Positions 57,726-64,000 of a DNA stretch of 64,000 nt are shown piece after piece. Positions within the stretch are counted from its first letter, which is position 1; every line of letters begins with the position of its first letter. Position numbers and translations under genes: made by a program. This stretch comes from Nitzschia sp. DOCU1 (Eukaryota > Bacillariophyta > Bacillariophyceae > Bacillariales > Bacillariaceae), in the NCBI GenBank assembly GCA_951394045.1, contig OX596001.1:248001-312000 (forward strand). Direction: 5' to 3'. The notes beneath the pieces are model-generated. The model did not search any database. It saw nothing but the letters and a program-made list of their open reading frames with translations, and had not been told where the DNA came from.

Positions 57726-59123
57726 TTATGCGGGCGCCGTATTGGTATGATGATGTTCCCGTTGCCGCCGCGGCCGGCCTCCCACACTATTACTTGTCGC
57801 CGATCCAGCGTCCGAACTGTCGGGCGTTCCAAAGAACTGGTTCTGAATCAGCTTACCCTGTCGTTGTAAACTTTCTTTCATTTTCTGTTGAGACGTCAAA
57901 TCGCGTATGAATCCACAAAAGGCCCATTCGCCAGCCTGTTCTCGACGGACTTGTTGAATACCTAATTCAATGGGAAATTCGGTACCGTCCTTGCGTTTTC
58001 CAATCGTTGGTCGCTTGCGTCCAATGACACGCTTTTGACCCGTTTCCAAATAGTGTTGGAGATACTCGTCGTGATGAGCACCGTGGTCCCCGCCACACAA
58101 AATGGAAATGTTGGCCCCCGTCAACTCTTCCTTGGAGTATCCAAAAAGGTTGACGGTCGCTTCATTGAAAATCTGAATGACACCACGTTGATCAATTTGA
58201 ATCATTGGATCAAATGATGCATTCAAAAGTGTTTGCGTGAGTTGTGTTTGTTCCATTAATTCCGATTGCTGTTGTTCAAGCTCGGTCAAATCTCGTACAA
58301 AGCCCGAGAAATATCGTTCTTGTGAAGACGAAGTGGGGAGTTCCACTAATCCCAACTCGACTGGAAACTCCGAGCCATCCTTTCGGCTAGCCATGACCCG
58401 TCGTTTAGTTCCCATGATTTTGGTCACGCCCGTGGTCAAGTAGCGGCGAAGATACTCGTCGTGCTGGGCAGCATGCTCTTTGCCACAAATGATAGAGATG
58501 TTTTGTCCAAACAGGTCATCTACAGAGTCATATCCAAATAGTTTGACAGCAGCTTTGTTGGTCATGAGGATGATTCCGGATTGATCAATAGTAAACATGG
58601 GGTCAAAGCTGGCGTCCATACTGGCTTGCAATCGTTGATGCGATTCCCAGCCGTCCGAGGATTGACCCGTGTTGGAAGATGATATGTAGGCAATGGCATA
58701 CGAGGAGCCACAACCACAGGGGCAGGCAGTGGTTTTATTGACGGTCTGGAATCGAATGGACAAGTCTTTGGAAGGGATATCCACATGCATCGACCGAATC
58801 TTGGCCTTAGCAAACGTCTTTGGGGAGTGGGCGACGGGGCATCCGCCGCTAGTGCCGCCCTGTCCCGAGGACGACGCAGCACTCACAATCTGAGCCGCAA
58901 TGACCGGCCACTCCTTGGAGACCCCACCACTTTCAAAGGCCCAGCTCCTCATATGAGTCTCTTCCGAATGGTGCAGGAGCCCACGAGCCGATGGGTTTTG
59001 GTAGAGAATTTCTCCCGATTCATCGTCGATGCGGACAATTACGACTGCTTCCGTCACAGGCTCCAAGAGGGGAACCAGCCAGTCGGACGCTGTCGCACAA
59101 AGGGGGGCACCAGCAGAAGCCAT
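57726..59123 (-). CDS. PAS-only sensor protein
   Basis: 465 residues from MASAGAPLC at 59123; an ATG 57 bases further up is in frame but weaker. Three PAS-like domains: a diverged one at ~10-75 (VTEAVVIVRIDDESGEILYQNPSA), then two close homologues at ~180-300 and ~305-425, each with MDASFDPM.TID or NASFDPMIQID, LFGY, NISI.CG..H..HDEYL, KRR or KRPT and KDG(S/T)EFP(V/I)EL. A Cys-rich stretch (CPCGCGSS) joins the first and second. No kinase, cyclase, LOV cysteine motif or DNA-binding domain; the end is basic and His-rich. Probably a cytosolic ligand- or redox-sensing adaptor. Confidence 0.8.
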   Translation of the reverse strand: MASAGAPLCATASDWLVPLLEPVTEAVVIVRIDDESGEILYQNPSARGLLHHSEETHMRSWAFESGGVSKEWPVIAAQIVSAASSSGQGGTSGGCPVAHSPKTFAKAKIRSMHVDIPSKDLSIRFQTVNKTTACPCGCGSSYAIAYISSSNTGQSSDGWESHQRLQASMDASFDPMFTIDQSGIILMTNKAAVKLFGYDSVDDLFGQNISIICGKEHAAQHDEYLRRYLTTGVTKIMGTKRRVMASRKDGSEFPVELGLVELPTSSSQERYFSGFVRDLTELEQQQSELMEQTQLTQTLLNASFDPMIQIDQRGVIQIFNEATVNLFGYSKEELTGANISILCGGDHGAHHDEYLQHYLETGQKRVIGRKRPTIGKRKDGTEFPIELGIQQVRREQAGEWAFCGFIRDLTSQQKMKESLQRQGKLIQNQFFGTPDSSDAGSATSNSVGGRPRRQREHHHTNTAPA

Positions 59124-60255
59124 GGTGAGAGCTGAAAAGTGGAAGTAGCTGGGTAGTCGTAGGGGTAGTATGGTGTTCAAGCAGAGCGTTTGAACAGAGG
59201 TATGATAGCATTCAGATGATTAGTGATGGAGGGTGACGATGTGATTTTTGGGCATCTCACGTCATCAAAGTTGTGTGAGTGCGTGAGTGCTTATCTGGCT
59301 CGCGTTCTTTTTCCCGCCCTTTTTCATTTGGGTCACGAACGATCAATCACTCTGACAACAATACAGAAAAGTAGACTAATCCGAATGTTGGTCGGTCCAA
59401 ACGACAAACGCAGCAGGCTACCTACTTTCTTCGCCTTGAACAATATCTTCATCGTAGGGAGGGCGAAGGTGAGGAGAAGAAACTACAGTGTGCAAGTCAA
59501 TTATGAGGCTACTAACATCAATGTACTAGCTAACTACTGCTAGCACCACAAACCAGCCATATTTCTTCTTCTTACTTGTTTGTTCTTGATCATTCTTGGT
59601 TCTTCTTCCGGGCGCCCAGCAACACCAACAATCAACAAGTGCTAGAGGAGTGCTGGTAGTACTACACGGCCACAGAGCAGCAGAACAACAAGAATCCACG
59701 CGTGGTGATACAAGAAGTGATTGGGGTTTCATCATTTCAGAGTCGCCGTTGCTTCACATACCGCATGGTGGCACAACAAGGAGTAGCCGCCCGCGGCACC
59801 AGTAGGACAGAGCGAGTAGCTAGTAGTATTAGTATTGTTGTTAGCTACCGGTAGTAGTCGTATTGTTACGAGTACCTAGTATGCACGATATCGGTCTCCT
59901 CCTTTCTTTTACCGTCTGCTCTTCTTCAAAGAGCGAAGAAGTGTGCTGGGAAAATCATAGTATACTACTAATAGTAGTAGGGCTATCTTCTTTCCCCGTC
60001 GCCGGCGCTGGAGCACCAGAAACGAAGCGGTCTAACATAAAATTATTGATATTGGGGCGCCCTTTGATTCTATACCGACACACTTATAAGGTATATTTCC
60101 GTCCTACAAGCAACAATTGCACACCAATTCAGCACGCATCCTCGCGATTTACAACTTGCTGCTGGCGGCGTTACATTCCAATCGCCGTCGTCATTTCATC
60201 TTCAAAACAACTCATAGATTCGTTGATCATCTACTCGAAGCGTCTTCTTTTCTTA
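59124..60255. other. Intergenic, low complexity
   Basis: Promoter of the PAS gene (CACGTCATC near 59258) and then a stretch rich in TAGTAGTA/CTACTA (59810-59980). ORFs up to 173 codons here overlap without family resemblance. No gene supported. Confidence 0.4.
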
Positions 60256-60603
60256 TTAACGTTCCATTTTTTGACCACCTGGCTGCTGTGCGGCCTTGTA
60301 GAGGCGACTTTCGTTCAGAACGGTGCAGGAATAACAGCAGCAAATATCAAAAAAGCTCTTGGTACACGAAGTGCACATGTTTGATTCGATTCCTCGGCGC
60401 TCGGCGACACTCTGCCCCAAGGCAGTCAAAACGCAGCACCCGCATCCGCAAGGAAAGGTGGCAAGACAGTAGAGGACCCCGTTGTTGTCACCAATGTTAT
60501 CCGCGACTTCCTTGAATGCAATGCAGGAGCAGAATGACACGAGGAGGCAGCCACCACAATCGTTGAAGCAAGAGCAAGGTCCTTGTTCCCAATCCTTCGG
60601 CAT
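60256..60603 (-). CDS. PLAC8-family Cys-rich protein
   Basis: 115 residues. Starts MPKDWEQGPCSCFNDCGGCL and shows the PLAC8 layout: W-x-GPCSCF, C-x2-CLLVSFCSCI, a hydrophobic Cys-rich centre (CGCGCCVLTALG), R-x-GIE, then CCCYSC-x-VLNESRLYKA, compared with CCC-PC-x-xxQExREL in plant and animal members. PLAC8/PCR/FW2.2 proteins are small membrane-associated proteins linked to cell size and metal transport. Role here unknown. Confidence 0.8.
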   Translation of the reverse strand: MPKDWEQGPCSCFNDCGGCLLVSFCSCIAFKEVADNIGDNNGVLYCLATFPCGCGCCVLTALGQSVAERRGIESNMCTSCTKSFFDICCCYSCTVLNESRLYKAAQQPGGQKMER

Positions 60604-60723
60604 CTTGATAGAAGAGGTGATTTAACGAGGAGAGCTGACAATCGAGAAGACGAAGTCGAAATTATGAGGATCACGCGGGAAAACGCCGATGCGGCGGTGC
60701 GCTATGAGTCTTGGACTACGTAG

Positions 60724-60918
60724 TTTACGGAAAGATATAAGCAGGGAATCTTACCGAATCTTCATAAATAAAGACATGATAGACAATAGTAAATAAATTA
60801 AAACTTCGCGCCCGCATTCCCATACTGGCAAAGTGACTGATGGGAAGAAGAGTTTATCAAATAACTTATTTTAAAGCCAAGTTATTGGCTACGTATAACG
60901 CTTACATCTTTCCGTAAA
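60724..60918. mobile_element. Small inverted-repeat element (MITE-like), 195 bp
   Basis: Ends are a perfect 13 bp inverted repeat, TTTACGGAAAGAT (60724-60736) and ATCTTTCCGTAAA (60906-60918), extended inward by ATAAGC / GCTTAC with one mismatch. The inside is A/T-rich and non-coding. TAG occurs at or near both outer edges, a possible target duplication. A diverged relative of its interior lies at 61740-61900. Confidence 0.55.
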
Positions 60919-62269
60919 TTACTAGTCGCATCGCCGGTATGGCGCGTCAGTCTTGGAGGTAGTCGCATCCGTAGGGACGGAGATGCCCTGCCAGCTCACG
61001 TGAGTGAAAACACTTTATGAGATGGGCCCGTACACCCGACATAATTGGCAACTTCGCGGCAAGCACCAGTCATGCACCCTTGTCTATGTAATAGGATACG
61101 TACCACGGTCCAAGTAGTCGAATTGTATCAACACCCTCCTACCTAGCTGTTGCCGCTGTCCGACGTCGTCGGAGGAACTATCTCCAATTCACTACCGTAC
61201 TCCGTAGCATTTAAATGGATATTAACCAAGAACTAGAAGAGGAGCAGCGGATATCACCACATCTGCCGCTCGCTCCCCCTGGTCGTGCTGCTGTGATGGT
61301 GCGCGCTGCTGCTGGAGCTTCATGATCCTCCGGCAGCAGTGTGCTGGTGCCGGGTATTGCTTGTCACCGGCCCAATGGAGGAGAGTATGTATCTAAAGCC
61401 GGTGAATGCAGTCGTCCTTCTTCTTCTGCTGCTGCATACTTCCGAAAACAATGACAGACTTGCAAGGGTGATGGCCGATTGCTTCTCATGCGTCTACGGC
61501 TGTTGCCGTTTTTGTCAGCTGGTGCGTTGATGCACTCTCGCCGGCACTCTTCCGGCACTTTGGTGACGTTTCACCCAGACGCTGTCATGTGCTGTTCAAC
61601 GCGAATAAGGTTTGAAGTCTCAGCCTTGTCTCAGTTCAACATGAGAAGGATATTTAATGAATGGAATAATTCAGTTACTGGATAGTGCTTTCAACTACTT
61701 GTATGTTGATTAACAATTTGCCGTAGTTTTCGAACCCAACAGTAACCTGAGACGCTTACCAAATCTTCATGAATAACAAAATTTATCGTTCGAAATAATT
61801 CAAACGAAACTTCATGCCAGCATTCATCATCCCCCACAATTGCTTTGGGGATTGACTGCCTATCAAATAATAGATTTCTAGGGCATTGCCGATGACGAAC
61901 GCTTTACCAGATACTATCCTGGGAAAACACGGTATTCGGCGTGGTTGTCTTTTGTTGTTCATGGTTTACGAGAAAAAGTAGAAAATGCACAAGAGGGCTG
62001 TTTGAATTGGGTAGATCTCGGAGAAGATTCCCATCAATTAATTAACGACTTAGAGAAATCCATATGGAGCAATTGAAGACACGTTCGACATTTTTCGATT
62101 TACCCCTCCAAATTCCGGACCACATTCAGGAAGATAGTCTGATGATGTCCTGACGATCGCTGATGCCTCTTTCCAAAACACAGATCCCAAACCCAATACT
62201 CGTTTACCATTATTTCCTGACTCCGCGCCCACCATCACAAAAGAGGCCAAGCAACATCATCGACAAACA
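60919..62269. other. Intergenic with a relic of the inverted-repeat element
   Basis: Bases ~61740-61900 share in order CTTACC.AATCTTCAT.AATA, AAACTTC, CAGCATTC/CGCATTC and TATCAAATAA with the 60724 element. The rest holds only short ORFs without resemblance; CTGCTG-rich low complexity at 61240-61440. Confidence 0.4.
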
Positions 62270-62872
62270 ATGAGGACAGAAGACAACAAGCGCCCTACGT
62301 TAGTCGAGCCTGACTCTGATGACGACACTATGCCACCAAGAAAGCGACAGAAGTCCGAGCGACTTCCTGTCTCAGCAGGTTCCTCAGAGGGGCTCGCGCT
62401 TCTCCAAACAGCATTCGAGGTTGTTCTCGCTGCCGAGAAGAAAGCCTTCGCATCGTCTGTGAAGGCTGCATCCATGCTGTCGACGGCTGACCGCTCTTCT
62501 CTCCTCTGGGGTATTCCTCCCTCCCTGCTTCCTCGGGGGGGCGTTTGGCCTGACAATGTTAGTACGCCCAGGCCTTCGATAATGGCGGCTTCTTCGTCGT
62601 CTGCTGCTTCTGCTGCCAGCATTATGTCCAGGCGAGCCGCCAACAAACAAGATATCGAGATGCTTTTGAGTTTGGCCGTTTTGAACAAAAGGCGATCCCA
62701 GCAAGTAGTAGTGGGGACGACCAATAGAGATCTCTCAACGTCGCCGACAAAGGCTCGTGCTGGACCACCGTCAGCCGCACCCCCACCTCTGCCGTCCGGC
62801 AGGCCGTTGCTCGCTCCCCCACGCCTTCCTCATCCCAAGCTAGGACTGATTGCGAGGAAGAAGCACGTTTAA
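62270..62872 (+). CDS. Hypothetical protein, nuclear-looking
   Basis: 200 residues from ATG at 62270. A basic cluster PPRKRQK near the N-terminus could be a nuclear localisation signal, preceded by an acidic DSDDD. A helical Ala-rich stretch follows (LLQTAFEVVLAAEKKAFASSVKAASML), then IMSRRAANKQDIEMLLSLAVLNKRR, and a Pro-rich C-terminus. No family recognised. The clean start and length suggest a gene. Confidence 0.45.
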   Translation: MRTEDNKRPTLVEPDSDDDTMPPRKRQKSERLPVSAGSSEGLALLQTAFEVVLAAEKKAFASSVKAASMLSTADRSSLLWGIPPSLLPRGGVWPDNVSTPRPSIMAASSSSAASAASIMSRRAANKQDIEMLLSLAVLNKRRSQQVVVGTTNRDLSTSPTKARAGPPSAAPPPLPSGRPLLAPPRLPHPKLGLIARKKHV

Positions 62873-63766
62873 TAACCGGCGACGCCGCCCCCATCGAAAG
62901 TGCTATCCATTTTGAACTCTATCAAGGAGCGTTTACAGCAAGAACTACGTCAATATAATACCAATTTTGAAGATGCTAGATCATAGTTTACTACATACTA
63001 GAATGAGAGATTCCTGCACGACCATCTCTACGGTAGTAGCCTGATTACTACGGCTGGTGACCCATATTAGACTCAATTGTTGCCCATCTATCTGGAGATC
63101 CTGTGCTGAGAAAGAAACGAGAAGTTGACCAGTCTCTTCCCAATCCACACATGGCAGTTGGGACTGAGAACAGCCGGGAAGTTGAGGCGATGGCATGCAA
63201 TGGTTACTGAAGTGTACACTGGTAGGCAGTTAGGTGTTCCAAAAGCGAGTTGCCCAAACGAAATAGAAGAGCACTTCAATAAGTAGCTGGTAAAATGCGA
63301 AGAACAATTCCAATTGCGAGATCGGCGAACAGCAAGGGTTCCCGCCCGAAGTATGGAAGCAAGACTTCGACGGGAGAAAATCGAACTTCTGTCTTATGCC
63401 TTTCCGATTCCTAAAGCGAAGCGTTGAAAACCATTAGGCCCAATGATCGCTTCGCCCGCTGCTAATGCTGAGTGCGAACAGGAGAAGCCCTGATCGCAAC
63501 CTTCGGTGCGCGAACCAGGAGAGAAGAGCTCAAAGCGCTTTCTACTGCACGTACGCTAATATCGACCTACCGGTACGTACCGGTAGTCTCCGTGATTCGA
63601 CGTTGGGTGCCGGAACGACACAGAAAAATCGATTGGACGACGAGACTAATATCGACGACAGATTCCTCTACTACCAGCTAGAGACCCCATGTGATATCAA
63701 GGTCCATCATGCCTGCAATCAATTTTGCAGCTACAATCGCCTTTATTGCAGCTGGGCTATGTTAAA
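62873..63766. other. Intergenic, nothing recognised
   Basis: ORFs of up to 121 codons overlap here in several frames without family resemblance. Right end should be the promoter of the oxidoreductase gene. Confidence 0.4.
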
Positions 63767-64000
63767 ATGCGCCTCTTTTCGTGTAGTTGGACTCGGGTTT
63801 CCTCAAAGGCGCTGGCGTCAGCAGGACTAACCATTGCTGGTTCCGTCGCGATAGTCGCGGCGACCGCAGTGTCACCACCGGCATCGACGACTCAAAACGA
63901 GAGCGAGGTCCAAAATGAGTTACTTTCGGCTCCCAAGAAGGTTATTGTTGTGGGGGGTGGCGTCGTGGGGGTAACCGCGGCCTACAAACTGGCACTCGCT
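63767..64000 (+). CDS. FAD-dependent oxidoreductase (DAO type), 3' partial
   Basis: 78 codons, cut by the window end. ATG at 63767 (MRLFSCSWTRV). An N-terminal hydrophobic segment (LASAGLTIAGSVAIVAATAV) is followed by a polar spacer and the dinucleotide-binding start KKVIVVGGGVVGVTAAYKLA, with the GxGxxG pattern of the DAO/DadA-like family. The hydrophobic lead could be a mitochondrial presequence or membrane anchor. Substrate cannot be told from this part. Confidence 0.75.
   Translation, partial: MRLFSCSWTRVSSKALASAGLTIAGSVAIVAATAVSPPASTTQNESEVQNELLSAPKKVIVVGGGVVGVTAAYKLALA

Noticed and set aside
59863..60515. Overlapping plus-strand ORFs of 173 and 132 codons
   Set aside because: Composition is low complexity, and the right part is antisense to the PLAC8 gene.
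1..64000. tRNA, rRNA and other structured RNA genes
   Set aside because: A scan for T-arm-like GGTTCGA motifs with matching acceptor stems found no convincing candidate; a covariance-model search would be needed to exclude them.

Overview
The window looks like nuclear DNA of a diatom, probably a pennate species of the Seminavis/Phaeodactylum kind. This rests on short GT-AG introns (about 70-135 bp), a class C GPCR with a betaine-binding-like ectodomain, silaffin-like Lys/Ser proteins with RXL sites, a plastid presequence of the ASAF type, S/P-rich secreted proteins and a Ty1/copia element. The species call is inference. No rRNA, tRNA, CRISPR or prokaryotic operon was seen.

Left part (1-18 kb): a 5'-truncated class C GPCR; a mitochondrial-carrier-like protein; a 1427-residue AAA_16/TPR signalling ATPase without kinase domain; an array of degenerate ~160 bp repeats; a small secreted silaffin-like protein; a coiled, Q/E-rich protein ending in the prenylation box CIIL; and a UreD-UreF fusion, joining two urease maturation factors in one chain.

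Middle part (16-43 kb) is rich in surface and secreted proteins. A 2530-residue type II membrane protein carries a nearly perfect 1173 bp internal duplication and a Cys-ladder C-terminus, and it lies between two direct copies of a ~1.4 kb non-coding segment. Then come an IREYPR-like family protein, a two-exon sugar-porter MFS transporter, a family of secreted beta-helix-like proteins with C-terminal hydrophobic tails (two intact genes, one broken copy here and a second broken copy at 54 kb), a two-exon repeat protein, and a 965-residue secreted protein with about 17 units alternating Lys/Ser and poly-Asp blocks, the best biomineralisation candidate in the window.

Right part (43-64 kb): two paralogous short-chain dehydrogenase/isochorismatase-like gene sets. 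One SDR copy is frameshifted; one hydrolase copy has gained a plastid-type presequence. A complete, young copia element (402 bp LTRs differing at one base, 5 bp target duplication) sits in the shared upstream region of one hydrolase set; the paralogous locus serves as the empty site. Its polyprotein has an unusual hydrophobic multi-span segment between zinc knuckle and protease, and its LTR ends are not TG...CA. The window closes with a PAS-only protein, a PLAC8 protein, a small inverted-repeat element, a nuclear-looking hypothetical protein and the first 78 codons of an FAD-dependent oxidoreductase.
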